Part shown: positions 34,960 through 46,779 of the stretch, piece after piece
Numbering within the stretch: position 1 is the first letter of the stretch
How the letters are laid out: the number at the start of each line of letters is the position of its first letter
Assembly (NCBI GenBank): GCA_027405735.1
Contig: JAPEHQ010000001.1
Location: forward strand, 4,588,001-4,652,000
DNA: 64,000 bases
Source of the DNA: Mucor racemosus
Lineage: Eukaryota; Mucoromycota; Mucoromycetes; Mucorales; Mucoraceae
Direction of reading: 5' to 3'
Notes under the pieces: generated by a model
The model's input: the letters and a program-made list of their open reading frames with translations, nothing else
The model's database searches: none
Told to the model about the DNA's origin: nothing
Translations under genes and position numbers: made by a program

Positions 34960-37080
34960 GTCTGTATTTTAAAAATGTGAAATGTTACGAGTGATAATTA
35001 TCATGGGTCACACATTTGAAAATAAAGAAGACGGTAATATGAAAACTCTATATATTTCAGGTTAGATTTGGTGATTTGCATAAAAAATCTCATCGCTAAT
35101 TACTCATTATCCAAACCATTTTTAAAGAATTGTTGTTGTACATGGTGGCAGACTTTAACATTGGCAAGTATTCATTTATGTTACATCATTATATGTTTAT
35201 GTACAAAGGCAAAATATTTGGACCACCAGCTGTGTCGTCGAAGCTTTTTTTTTTTCCAAATTGCCATTCTCTGAAACTCTTCAACATAAAATAAAAAACT
35301 AGTTATTTTTAAACGATTGTTTCTAACTCGACTACTATATAAGCTTACATATACTTACTTTGATTCAACTTGTGTGCACTTGGGCTATCTATCCATATGT
35401 TTTTCTACTTTGAACAAGGCATAGGTTTCAAGTGTGATTTTGTGAGATTTTCAATCTAATGTCCGTCATTTTCTGCATTATTGCTATTTTGATGAAAATC
35501 ATTTCATGCACCTCCATCAATTTAGAGTGTGCAGTGCATGTATTGTCTACATTTACGTACGCAACTAAAACAAGTTTCTATACCGAGCAGTAGAAATGAT
35601 TTGAAGCGACTATCTAGATTATAAATATCAAACATTCCCAGATTGATTTAGGCAATATGGGCTTAATCAATGCTCTTTACGTTGAAATTCTCTACGACAT
35701 TGAACTATGTTCTTCAGGTCAAATTATATCAATAAATGCATTATATATTGTTTAGCCTCTCTTGCAAATACTCTTGCTGGATGATATTGTAATCATGCAT
35801 TTTTATGAATAATCAAGCGCAAAAATCGAATCATCACGTTAAGTATAACTCTTATTTCTCATATTTTGTCATGTATACATATCTATAAGCCCTATGTTTA
35901 TATTATTTATTTAATTTTACCTGTAGAGGTTACAATTGTATCAATTGTCACAAAATTGCATTGTGGATTAAATAGTATTGCGAATGTATGTCATACTATA
36001 TATGGCTTATTGAATATTTAAATAAAGGAAAAAAAAAATACAAGCAAGTAGTAATCTTCCATAAAAGATTGTTTTAAGCTTTATTTAGAGTAAGTACCTC
36101 TCTATCATGTAAAATAACTCTTCAAAGAGACATGAGTAAGGAGTAAAACCTGACTGGCTTTCAAAGCAGAAAATCATCATATTTTTTGCTTGATTTCGAC
36201 AATAATATTTGAACTTTCAAGAGTTTTTTTTTATATGAAAATTAGTAGACATAACCAAGGCCAAAATCTTGAAACTTGCGAGTGTAATAATTGTTGTATT
36301 AGTCAAGTATAACAATATTATTAATTTGTACTTACCAGATTCAATCAATCGGTAAAGCAGCATTGCTGCTGTCCCTATCTTCGTTTCTTGTACAGAAAGT
36401 AGTGGCCTTAGAAAAAATTCCAGTATTAGATTGGCTGGTATACGGATTAAACACTAGTAATGGCTCAATGAAGAGCATGGATGAGAGTCCAGATGCGGCA
36501 ATTGCCAAGACAAACGTTTTGTCTCTTGATTTACAGCTCTATGGTTCTTAACAGAGACACATTGAGGATTCAGACATAAAAATACCCCATTGACGGCTTT
36601 GCTGATTACTCTATCTTTGATTATGACATTCTTAAGAAGGATAAAGAAGGTATGTACAGTACCGAATATAGGTAATGAAGCATTATATACAGTTTACAAG
36701 ACAAAGAACATAACATCAAGTTATTCTGTATGTGTATTCAATTGGTAGTAAATAAAACGAAATACATATTACGCCTACCATTGAATAACATATAGTTCAA
36801 TAACTTAAAAATGACACTTTCATTCTCATCATATAGCTAGTATTGGTATAGTACCTTGACGCTACGATCTGCCTTTTACAAAATCGTCGAAGTAATTTTA
36901 TTATACTCGCAAGATTCAAAGGCATTGGCGCTACTTAAAATTCATTAAATGATGGCCGGCTAGTGCGATTATTGTCCGGACCGCATACTATCCGATCGTA
37001 TCCTGCGTATGATTTTACAAGAAGTGTGTTATGCAGTGAAGCAGTAGTTCTATCCTCTTTCAGCAAGGTATAAATTCATT
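34960..37080. other. Gene-poor interval upstream of RPL38
   Basis: No intron-containing or single-exon gene is convincing. A plus-strand frame around 36340-36551 (GKAALLLSLSSFLVQKVVALEK... upstream and through 36363) is 60-odd codons with no known domain, possibly decayed transposon. The last 150 bp should hold the RPL38 promoter. Confidence 0.4.
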
Positions 37081-37082
37081 CA

Positions 37083-37548
37083 ATGGTAAGTAATCCACAA
37101 CATTGAACAATCAGCATCGATGCACAAACGAATAGATGACTTGATGGATGATTAGATGGGACAGATTATTGATTCGACCGTTTTGTTTTTTTACTTTTAG
37201 CCCAAGCAGGTTCTGGACATCAAGAATTTCCTCGAAATCACTCGTAGAAAGGACGCTAGCTGTAAGATTTATACAACACACTGTACATTTCAACCATAAT
37301 ATTGACATTTTGCATTCTATTTATTTGATCTATAGCCGCTCGTGTCAAGAAGAACGGTGAGCAATACAAGTTCAAGGTCAGATGTTCTCGTTACTTGTAC
37401 ACTCTCGTTGTCAACGATCGTCAAAAGGCTTTGAAGCTTAAGCAATCTCTCCCTCCTGGTATGTATATAATTTAGATTTTTGGAAATGTTTTGCTAATAT
37501 TTTCTCTGTTTTTAACGTACCTTAGCTCTCAGCGTCCAAGAACTTTAA
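37083..37548 (+). CDS. RPL38: 60S ribosomal protein L38 (eL38)
   Basis: Four exons: 37083-37085, 37201-37261, 37336-37458, 37526-37548; 69 aa, the usual length. The protein begins [20 protein letters not shown] and holds the family block [14 protein letters not shown] and KLKQSLPP. It is a component of the large ribosomal subunit. The first coding exon is only the ATG, joined to CCC AAG over a 115-nt intron, a layout seen in some fungal ribosomal protein genes. A likely polyadenylation signal (ataataaaagg) lies at about 37600. The identification rests on near full-length resemblance and is firm. Confidence 0.95.
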
Positions 37549-37830
37549 GTTGTTTGAATCTTTTAGTCTTGTTTCATTCATTTTAACCCTTTTTTTGTTA
37601 TAATAAAAGGCTTAGATTGACATTATTTATATTTTTGTTTGTGGTAGTCATGTAGATTGAAAGAGGGTTGTTGGAGAGTTTTCATTTGATATATCATGCT
37701 GTAATGTTGATATTCTGTAAGCGTGTTGTTTTGACAAATAGAATGTAGTCCCCCAGTCACTTTTTTTTTTCATAAATGTTCTTGCATTCGATTGTCTTTG
37801 TAAACCTTTTTCTTAATAACATTATCCAAA

Positions 37831-38214
37831 ATGTCAGATCTACAAAAAGCAATCCTCGATAAGCAAGTAAGATGACAATTGCAATTAATTTGAAGCAGAA
37901 TTTTTGGATTCTGACGTGAAAAAAATAGATACAGGAATCCAAGGTTCTTAACGCAGAATTATCTCATTTGAAGCCTACAACTGTAAGTGCAATGTGCCTG
38001 TGGATTACTATCAAAATATCCGGCTAAATTAGTGATTTAGGCATTATATGAACGCCAAGTTCCATCATCAAATATATTTTTTCTTGCCAAGGATAATGAA
38101 GCAGTGAAAGCAAAGAGTTTAAGTAATGTTTATATTTGTATCATTTGAGATTTATTCTGAATTAATTTTCGACTCTAGGCTTTCAAAAAGAACTTGAAAA
38201 GCAATTGACATAGG
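37831..38214 (+). CDS. ASDURF-like small prefoldin-type protein
   Basis: Four exons: 37831-37866, 37929-37982, 38041-38122, 38180-38214; 68 aa. Too short and too split to show as an open frame, but every junction has GT...AG and keeps frame. The sequence contains LSHLKPTTALYERQ followed by SSNIFFLAKDNE, then a helical lysine-rich C-terminus. The combination of coiled coil, 'RQ..SNIFFLA' and coiled coil resembles ASDURF, the uORF-encoded beta-prefoldin-like subunit of the human PAQosome/R2TP-prefoldin-like complex, which assists assembly of RNA polymerases and PIKKs. The match is from memory of the family and is inference. RPL38 ends 282 bp upstream. Confidence 0.6.
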
Positions 38215-38355
38215 TCTCCGTTGGTTACCAATTTTTTTTTTTGAGTACCAAATTTAGAAAATTCGAAATAAAAACCACCTGTACATTTTACCTATTAATC
38301 ATGCCTTCATCTTTCTGTTTCTTTGTTTTTATTACTCCAATTTATAATTTATAAC

Positions 38356-39310
38356 ATGGCTTCATTACCTGACCCTCTTGCCACTGCTAGTGGCCCTATT
38401 TCTGCTTATATGAGCGGTCATGATAGCAAGTATTTAACTGCTTGTTGATATTTGCTTACTGCTAATTTATTATTCAATTAGGTGCTAATTTAGCTTATGT
38501 CAAGCATTTTGCAAAGAAAGAAGACGCTGTTAGCGCTACTTTTAAAAGTCTCAATTCACAAGGGTTCATTGTTTCTTACAAAAAAGCTGATGGTTCAGAA
38601 CATGAAGCATTTATTGAATATAATGCCCCAGTTTCTAAACGCGAGGATTTAAGGCCTGTATTGGAAGCTATGGCAAAGGAGGCAGAAGCAGCATTGGGCA
38701 TGGTATGTGTTCCTGAATATTTAATATTTCCTTTTCTTGATAAATACGTTGCTAAGCAATCAAAATTCAGCCTAGTTCACTTAATGGGCCTCCCCCCTTC
38801 CATGCACTAATGAAGGCAGCCGAAATTGAAGATGCTCAAAAAGCCGAAATTGAAAAACTTCAAGAAGATAAAGACGCAGAAACCTCTGCAGACATTGCTT
38901 CTGCAGCCATTGGTAATATTTTTGGATCCAATTCGTCTTCACCTGTACCATTAGATGTATTTTATCCAGCAGACAAATTTTGGAAATTTGCTATTGCTGT
39001 TGGATTAGGATCAAATGCTTTGCTGGGTTATGGTTCTGATGAATTTTTATCTAGACTTTTCCCATCGTTTGTTTTATCTTTCCGTAATTATCTTACTCCT
39101 CAATTGATTCGCTCTATATTTAATTGGGCAGTTGCAGTACATGCTATTGAAGGAACAGTTGCTTTCGGTATTTGTTTAAAGAGAGGATGGTATAGCCCTA
39201 AAAATATCCTCAAATGGACAGTTAGTTCCACATTGTATGGAGTAGCATCTATGACTAAATTACTCGGTCATGGAAAGAAGGTAGAAAGAGCAGCCAAAAA
39301 ATTACAGTAG
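38356..39310 (+). CDS. DUF2470-domain membrane protein
   Basis: Three exons: 38356-38425, 38482-38702, 38771-39310; 276 aa. Residues about 24-95 (YVKHFAKKEDAVSATFKSLN and following) match the DUF2470 fold found in haem- and flavin-related split-barrel proteins. A Lys/Glu-rich helix follows, then three likely membrane segments (FWKFAIAVGLGSNALLGYG, the SIFNWAVAVHAIEGTVAFGI stretch, and TVSSTLYGVASM). Such fungal DUF2470 plus C-terminal TMEM254-like proteins are uncharacterised. Intron 1 is unusual: keeping the frame requires a GC donor (A|GCAAGT...TTAG|GT), a GC-AG intron; a GT donor two bases later gives a stop after two codons. Function unknown. Confidence 0.8.
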
Positions 39311-39384
39311 TAAATTCAATAAAATTATATATTAATATGACATGCAATGGTGTTTATTTCAATCTTTGTCGTCTAAATTTATAG

Positions 39385-39775
39385 CGAAATATGGAGAAAT
39401 ACTACCAGCGCCACCCTAAAAATGACATGCGTCATTTCAAGATAACCAGAAATAGACATTTCAATAGGACCTGAGCTAAGAGGGAAATTTTTAGTTAATT
39501 TCCAGTCTAAATGTTCATCTTCAGTTTTATCAGAGCTACAGTAACCGAGATAGATTTGGCCGCTGAAAACTAAATTAATAAATTAAGCATAATAATTGAA
39601 TAGTATGTGTGTACATTGCTGTTACATTAAAAATGCTTTTCTTTATATATATATTTTCTAATTAAATGTTCGTAAATGTGAGGTGAGCAATGCTATTTAT
39701 TTGATGTTTGCTGCCATGAATTGAGGCATTTTCACCAGATAGAAATATATTTGAATCCATCAGTGCTTCAATCTG
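39385..39775 (-). other. Possible exons of an unrecognised minus-strand gene
   Basis: Two candidate exons preceded by AG acceptors: about 39765-39650 (IEALMDSNIFLSGENASIHG and following) and about 39566-39385 (FSGQIYLGYCSSDKTEDEHL, then DWKLTKNFPLSSGPIEMS). Codon use and absence of stops look genic, but the first exon and joins could not be fixed, so no CDS is given. Domain unknown. Confidence 0.3.
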
Positions 39776-40299
39776 AAATCAACGAGATATTACTCAGTTT
39801 ATACCAAATGTTGGATTTTACACAAGACATGGATGTTTTTGCCTGAAATTAACCATAAAATAACTTTTCATTGAATCACTCAAAAGAGAATTAATATCTA
39901 AGAGAGAACCATGCCGTTCCTAGCTTGAAACAAAATGATCATATTATATCAAAGCAGTTTTAAGTATGCTAAAATTTATTTTCGAATATCTCGTGTATTT
40001 CTACGCAATACTTACGGCTTGTGTTTATAATGGTATATTGACTTTATGCTTAATTTTCATTGAACTTCACACGAAATTGGCTTGCATGATGACCATTTTT
40101 CTAAATTGAGTTTAATTCACCACCTTTCTATAGATTTCTATTCGTGCAGATAAATCTTAATTTTCATTTATAATTAAACTAGTTTGCTGGTACCTTTGAA
40201 AATTTTTCTTTTTTCGATTAGTTAACGCGAAAAAACCAAGCAAAGAGGTAAAATCAACTACTTGAATTCAAGTTTAGAATTTAATATTTGTTCTCAAGA

Positions 40300-41349
40300 A
40301 TGCCTAAAGTTACAGAGAAGACTCAAACCAAGGGTAAACCTGTTAAGAAAGAAGTAAAAGACACTGTTAAAAAGACACTTTCTTTGGTTAAATCTGACTT
40401 TGAGAGAAGGTATGCTTGTTCTGAATGTGATAAGGTTCTCTCATGTGGTTCCAGTCTTAAAAGACATTTACTATTAAAACACAAAAAAGAAATGATACTC
40501 AAATTCGGAAGAACATATAAAGGTGGAAGAGCTTTCAGCAACCAAAGATATTACTTGAAAAAAAAGAAGCCTAAAGCAAATGTCGAGAAAACTGACAAGC
40601 AACTTAGAAGGTCTGTAGTCAATCAACGCGCTTATCAAAAGAAAATATTCAAAACAGAAGCTGAATCACTCAAGGAAACGGTCATCAAAATTACAAACAG
40701 CACCATAGATGAATATAAAGATGTGGAAGATTTACGCAAGCACTTGGTTGAAACTTCCAAAGTACTATTGGAAATTCATGATGAAAGCCTGTATTTTCAG
40801 ATTGAAAAGACACTTGGTCTGCCTGACACTTTCCAAATCAGATATTCGATTGCTTTCTATTTCATTTTAGCAATTGCTAATCGCTTACCAAACTTTATTA
40901 ACCTTGATTATGACAAAAAGGAAGTTGCTTTGGGTCTTTGTTGGCGAAATGCAGAAAAAGATGGTTTACAAGATGATTTTGAATACAACGAAAAAATCAC
41001 AAATGCCGTATTCACAACTTTGGATGATTATTTTTTAGGCAAGGGGAAAGCGATCAAGGAACAAAAACATAACTTTATGGCTTACATTGCAAGTTTTCTC
41101 AATATTGTTTTCACTGCTTGTGGTAATAAGTACATCCTTATAAAAAGAGAGACAAAAAATCCTTGTTTCTGGTTATGTTCGTTATTTAAAGAGCCTTTAA
41201 TCCCTCTTCCACCTTCCGCAATGAGAAAAGTCAAATCCAAGCAGGTGGATAATACCAGTGCAAAAGATAGTGAACAAGTCCTTGAATCAAGTCAAACAAC
41301 AAACAACAATAATGCAGATCAATCTATAGGAGAGGATGTTAATTCTTAA
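40300..41349 (+). CDS. C2H2 zinc-finger protein of unknown role
   Basis: Single exon, 349 aa from the ATG at 40300 (MPKVTEK). A lysine-rich N-terminus leads to one C2H2 finger C40-X2-C43-X12-H56-X4-H61, then a basic stretch (KKKKPKANVEK), and an extended alpha-helical region with FQIRYSIAFYFILAIANRLP and LNIVFTACGNKYILI. The C-terminus is Ser/Asn/Gln-rich. One C2H2 finger flanked by basic residues suggests nuclear nucleic-acid binding. I do not recognise the rest. No intron, unlike most neighbours; it could be a recent or lineage-specific gene. Confidence 0.7.
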   Translation: MPKVTEKTQTKGKPVKKEVKDTVKKTLSLVKSDFERRYACSECDKVLSCGSSLKRHLLLKHKKEMILKFGRTYKGGRAFSNQRYYLKKKKPKANVEKTDKQLRRSVVNQRAYQKKIFKTEAESLKETVIKITNSTIDEYKDVEDLRKHLVETSKVLLEIHDESLYFQIEKTLGLPDTFQIRYSIAFYFILAIANRLPNFINLDYDKKEVALGLCWRNAEKDGLQDDFEYNEKITNAVFTTLDDYFLGKGKAIKEQKHNFMAYIASFLNIVFTACGNKYILIKRETKNPCFWLCSLFKEPLIPLPPSAMRKVKSKQVDNTSAKDSEQVLESSQTTNNNNADQSIGEDVNS

Positions 41350-41399
41350 GGTGTATTGTAATGGATTTCCTGAAAATGAATCAATGTTATTTATATATA

Positions 41400-42140
41400 T
41401 ATATATAAATTTTATATCTAACTATATAGTGCATATATATTGTAAATTCTAATAAATATGAAAGGGAATATGGAATTAATTGCTTTTTGAATACAATCTT
41501 TCATTGTGGTTTAAGCGCATGTAGTTTTTATTGTATTTTTTGCACACAAAGATATCAGACTGTTTCCTAATGGATCAATGAATATTTGAATACCGAGGGG
41601 AATTTACTGTTATTTAAGGAAGATGAGAAAATCTTCCTTTTTGTTCTAATCTTCTTGTCTTTTTTTTTTTAACTTGTTTTTTTTACTTATTTTTGTTTAC
41701 GAATTTTCTTGAGATTTGAGACATATTATGCCATTTCTTATAAAAATTATACGATACTTTACTGTCCTGGTCATGGAAAAGGTTACAGTCATCTTTTGCC
41801 GAATGTTGAACTACAAGATCTTGTCCGCTCGATGTAAGTAAGTATGTATCCCTGTTGTACCTGTATCTATAGAGATTCAAAATCCTTTGATATACTTTGT
41901 TTTGGCAATACTGTTTCATATTTAAATTATTTTAATAAAGATTGGTATTATTATAAAGCTATAAAGACTCTGTGCTTTCCTTGTTGTCAATTTTTTATGC
42001 TTTCCTTGCATTGTGCCACATATCATAATCAACATATTTTGAGAAGCTTTTTTTTTTTTACCACACTCATCTTTGAATACATCTTCTTTCCTTTGAAAAG
42101 ACCAACATAAAAATAACTTTTATTTGGATTCTATCTATTC
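41400..42140. other. Non-coding interval downstream of the C2H2 gene
   Basis: AT-rich with a short (TA)n run at about 41391-41407 and T-tracts. Open frames 41683-41919 (minus) and 41844-42110 (plus) overlap each other and lack domains. No gene supported. Confidence 0.5.
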
Positions 42141-42142
42141 TG

Positions 42143-42390
42143 TAGTAAACTACACATCAAGTTTGTTTAATAATCAGATTGATCTTTAGATATCATCTGA
42201 AGATCTAGAAATATTAAAATGTCAAATTGTACCACTGGTACTTCCAAACTAGGAACTAAACCACGAAGATCTTGATTTAAGATCTTATTACTAATTTCTA
42301 ATATAGATTAGCAAAAAGTATATATTTATACCACTGAGGTGATGGTAACCCATAAATCTTTGCTTTACTTCAAAACATCTTTGATAAACT
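42143..42390 (+). repeat. Interspersed repeat C (probable solo LTR)
   Basis: Inverse match of 17926-18170. Starts 'tgtagtaaactacac' and ends near 'ccataaatctttgctttacttc'. Confidence 0.65.
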
Positions 42391-42654
42391 TAGAAGAGTT
42401 ATAATTGTATTCCTACAATGCTTTTTATATATTTTTTGCTGCATATTCAAACAAGTTCAGTATCTTATTGGTGGTAGCTAACCTCACACTAAAGGCTGCA
42501 AGGTAAAGAGCATGTGTATTTATTCCCTTGTACAACATCTTTAGGGTTCTAAAAGAAGCCTAAACCTTCTCCATGGGGTATCTTTCACCAACTATTATCT
42601 ATTCATTTCTGTATTTATTTGTTATAAAAATAAAAATATCCCAATTGTCATCCT

Positions 42655-43692
42655 ATTCAACATTGTCCCGGCTACAAATTTTATTAAATAAAGCAAGGAT
42701 GGTTACTATAGTGATTGTTTCATAAATTTGAATGATGCAGAAATGGCCAGCTTAAAATTGAAAAACCACATTTGAAATGAAAATAAGTCGAGAAAATACT
42801 AAGGTATTGCAATGATGGTTATTAAGTAAAGTCTACTTTATTTTTCATTCTCTACCAGGATATCTAGGATTTGGATGGTTGTAAAGACTTTTTTATTTTT
42901 TTATAAATTTTGTGAGAGCACTTTTTCTGTTATAGAGATCCATAAAGGAATGACAGGTATGCAAAACTAAAACCATAGGATAGTACCCATTAGCATCTAT
43001 CTAACGAATTTTACCTCGTCAAAAAATATTGATTTTTCATCGAGAAAATTGAGATTGAATGATTGATTTTTGATGATACTACAAAAAAGGATCTATTTTG
43101 GACGAGGATATACAAGGGTAAATTTTCGCCGACCAAAAAAAAATGATAAAAAAAAATTAATATCCCCACAAAAAATAGGGCTACAGCTACGTATAAATAC
43201 TCATTTTGTAGATAATTTTGTTGCGCATAATGTGAAAATGAAATATTTTAAGGTTGCATTTGAATGAAGAGTACTTTTTGATCAAAAACCGTTAAAATTT
43301 GACATTAAATTTACTAGAAATTTTATGAGAAAAACATTTTCAAAACCTACACAGATCGATTCAGAATTAAAAACTGAACCCAAGATATTTAATACGCTAG
43401 TTCAACTTACTATGTATTTTGGTGAGCAATTAAACACACAAGGATTTTTTTGGATTTTTTTTCCATTTGAACACTTTTTTTGAATTGAAGCTTAGTCACA
43501 TGTGCATATCTGATTATACAATTTTATATAGTGATATTCAAAATCGGAGCGTGCCTTCATTTCAATAGATATTCAAGAAATAAAAAATGTAGGGCTATAC
43601 TTGAGATGCTACAGAATATTGACCAAAAAGTTATTTCTATTCATTTTCATTTTTCAGAGAATATAAAGGCTTCGAAAGTGAAACACTTGCTT
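42655..43692 (+). repeat. Repeat G, copy 1
   Basis: About 1.04 kb nearly identical to 53890-54938, in the same orientation. Shares motifs with family F in reverse ('ggatatacaagggtaaa', 'aaaatcggagcgtgccttc'), so G and F may be distant relatives. The shared open frame at 43070-43267 is conserved only because the copies are recent. Confidence 0.85.
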
Positions 43693-43739
43693 TCCCTCAG
43701 TTTAAAACCACAACCTAAAATGTCAAATATCTCGAGATT

Positions 43740-44400
43740 TGAACAAGCTTGCACATAGTGATCGCAATAATCGACCAGTGCGAGCATAAGCAAGCGAGCG
43801 AGCCCTATGCTTGGGCTTGCTTGATTAATTTTTTTAGTAATTTCCTGCTTGGCGCTCGATGAAAACATCGAAAGCTTGCTTGTATGCTTGCTCGAAATGC
43901 TTCAAATTGAAATAGGCTTTCTTGCATATAAACATGCTTGCTTGTCCGCTTTCAAATCAAGGAAGCAAGCATGTAACGCAGGGCAAGTTTATTCAATTTA
44001 CGTAATTTTAGCTTTAAAAATGTCAAAATACATCACATTTTGAACCAATATCAGGTGGAAGAAAATATATAGTATAATGCTTGCGCTTGCACTCTGATTT
44101 ACTTGATTGCTTATATGCTCGTACTCAAATTGCTTGACTTGCTTGATTCTTTGAAAAATTAGATAATGCTTGATTTATGCCTGGCTGTTTGCTTTCAAAA
44201 CTGAAAATGCTCGATATACAACTGCTCAACGAGCAGTTGCTTAGGCTCGGGTTTGCTTGAGTAGCTTTGAAATATTTTGGACTCGGCAAATACTTGCTGA
44301 AACTGTTTGCGCTCGCTTGAGCTCGGCCATTTTGCGAACGTTAGTAAATAGCTCCGAACAGCTTGAGCAGTGTCTTGCTTTGACTGTACAGCCTGATCTC
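43740..44400. repeat. Region dense in degenerate GCTTG/GCTCG pentamers
   Basis: Words such as gcttgcttg, gcgagcgag, tgcttgctcg, aagcaagcatg and gctcgcttgagctcgg occur every 10-40 bp on either strand over about 650 bp, in sequence that is otherwise AT-rich. No regular period, hence not a clean tandem or CRISPR array. It starts where copy G1 diverges from copy G2. Confidence 0.6.
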
Positions 44401-44439
44401 ATACGACACCATACTCCAAAATAGACATGGTGCGGCCCC

Positions 44440-45693
44440 AAAAGACAGGATTATAATTCAAAAGGTTTATTATCTTACAAATTACTATAATAACCTGCAC
44501 TGCGATTATAATGTGTATTACCTCGTTTTCCCAGTAGGTGGTATGTTCATATTTTTTTAATGGTAGAGAGTAAATCTTGCAAGTAGTGCACAAATAATGA
44601 AATATATGCTTGCCTCTGGGTAAACTTTAAAAAGTGAATTTTTTTCTGAAATTCCAAATTATCCGCTTTCCTTTTCTTTCAAAAATATGAGAAAAATTTA
44701 TAAAAAAAAACCCCCTTTTCGAATAAGAAATACCAATATGGATATATATGTTTTGAAATTAAATGACGATCATGTATATTTTACTTTTATAAATCCTTTA
44801 AAATTTTTGATTTTGTAAACTTTTTTTCAAATCTGGTTATACCATTTTATTATACTTCCTAAATTAAACCTCGTTTTATTAAACTACTGCTGAATGTGGT
44901 ATTTTACATTTTACATAAATAGAAGATAAAATAAGCCTTTGAATAATTAGTTATACATTCGAACCTTAATTTTTGTATGAAATTTTGATACCTGAATCTC
45001 ACAGCTGTTTGATATATTTAAACATCCGCATCCGGATTGTCCGGTGATTTTTTCTACAAATTGGCAGCCTAGAAAAATGATTAGATGGCCGCGTCCAGAG
45101 ATTGTTCGGCATTTTTTTTTTGAAAGAGTGACGATTGGCAAAAATGTGGATCACGTTCAAATTTATGATAATAAAAAACACCTTTTTTTAAAATCGCACT
45201 CAAGGGTTTATAAATGAGCTGTTGATCTAATTTTTTTTCTTTTAACTTCAATCTTTTTAATTTGTTGAGCTGAAAAAATCAAGTATGATAGTAGTTCGAC
45301 TTCTAATTTTAATGCTTACAACATTTTATTAGATTGTCTTCGTCTAATTCATAAAGATCTTTTGTTCACAAATTCCTATTATAATAATTACGATACATGT
45401 TTATTTACGTAAATCTTACCATTTATTTACAATATTTAATGTTATCGTGGTTTTCCTAGTTAAATAATGTTAAAACTCAAAAATTAAATTATTTTTTCCG
45501 TAGTGGTAGTTGGTATATTTTAGCTTAAAACGATGTAATACAATGGTAATATAGCCAAACTGAGCGAATAAAAAGAAATTTAAGGATGTAGAAAGGCAGT
45601 AGAAAGCATCAAATTTCGAGTAAATCTTTGGAGTATGAAGGTAATATGCGAGTTTTACTACCGTATCACGCAAGGTAATGTAAGCCTTTTAGC
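44440..45693. other. Non-coding AT-rich interval
   Basis: No gene supported. A GC-richer island at 45020-45160 contains two imperfect copies of a 'gccaat...aaaa...ccgaacaatc..gga.gcgg' block that may be transposon-end remnants. Confidence 0.45.
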
Positions 45694-45698
45694 ACGCC

Positions 45699-46452
45699 TG
45701 TCGTATATTTTCAGGATTGATAAATATTGAAATGTCAAAAGAGTCTATATAAATAATCTTGCCAGAATATTACACTTTTATTAACAATACATCCTTTTGA
45801 TGTATTTATATACATTAATTATAACTATTACTAGGGTTTTACTATCTGAGAATATGATGTAAGTCAATGATCCACATTGATTTACTGTAACACTAATTAT
45901 AGACTGTGACCTTGGATGTGAGACATAGGATGAGTATTGACATAACAAATATTACTTAAAAAAGAATACAATTATAAAAGAATGAGTAATTAATCAGTTC
46001 TTCAACTGTATAATAAAAACAAGATATCGTTTATTTAGATGTAAAAGTATGGCCTTTTATATTGATTAGACATTGAGATCCTGAGATGTAATTTAAGGCA
46101 CTATTGAACTATTGGATCTGTTTGATAGTAATCTATGGATTGAAATGGATCAATCATAATTTAACCGTTCTTGCAGAGCTTGTGAGTTGTGTTGTTTCAA
46201 TGCTGCGCTAAATATGCTTGGATGTTGATTTGATAACTACTTGATTGGTTAACTGCTGGGATGAAATAATGTGGTGTCATAATTGAGGTCCAAGCGTTCT
46301 TGGTAATTACTGGATTAAACTTGGTACGCTAGGAGTTTCTTATATCCGATATCAAGACTTGCACTTCAATACATGTCGTAGTCAATAGATTGTAAGATGT
46401 ATTGATACTGTAGAAGGTGATAATGTATGATACTAGTAGGTGGAATACAACA
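45699..46452 (-). repeat. 3' LTR of element 2, interrupted by LTR E
   Basis: Equals the 529-bp 5' LTR once 225 bp (solo LTR E with one duplication) are removed. TG...CA ends read TGTTGTATTCC and ATACGACA on the minus strand. Confidence 0.93.
45728..45947 (+). mobile_element. Solo LTR family E nested in LTR D
   Basis: 220 bp, TGAAATGTC...GACATAACA, flanked by AATAT at 45723-45727 and 45948-45952. Near-identical to 29037-29261 apart from small deletions. Confidence 0.93.
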
Positions 46453-46779
46453 TTGCTCCCCCCAGCCTTCTACGAGATAAAACCGGGAAGTGGGTTTTGT
46501 AGATCATGTTTCAAATTAATTTAAAGACGCAGATCTTGGGAAAATTAATTCAAAAATGAGGATAGGCATAAAGAAAAGAGTTGACATGACCAGGATAGAA
46601 AAGAAAAGACCAATTTGAAGTAGATGAGGCACCAGTATAAATGAGAAAACCAGAGAAGTAAAGTAGTATAAATTTGGTATAAGATAAAAGTGTTGAAGAG
46701 CTTGTAGTGATCGATAAAAACCTTTGGAAAAAACCTTGGCAGGGAAAAAAAAATAAAAAAGTAAGGAAAAGATTACTAC

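Noticed and set aside
34960..36300. tRNA or other small RNA genes in the gene-poor interval
   Set aside because: No cloverleaf or box A/box B pair was recognised by eye; a covariance search was not possible.
36363..36551. 62-aa plus-strand frame upstream of RPL38
   Set aside because: No domain, no clear splice partners, in a decayed-looking region.
40288..40299. Upstream TTG start for the C2H2 protein
   Set aside because: Non-ATG start not needed; ATG at 40300 is the first good start.
43070..43267. 65-aa frame duplicated at 54305-54502
   Set aside because: Conserved only because repeat G copies are nearly identical; Lys/Arg-rich from poly-A, no homologue recognised.
43740..44400. CRISPR-like array in the GCTTG-rich patch
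   Set aside because: No regular repeat or spacer length, and the genome is eukaryotic.
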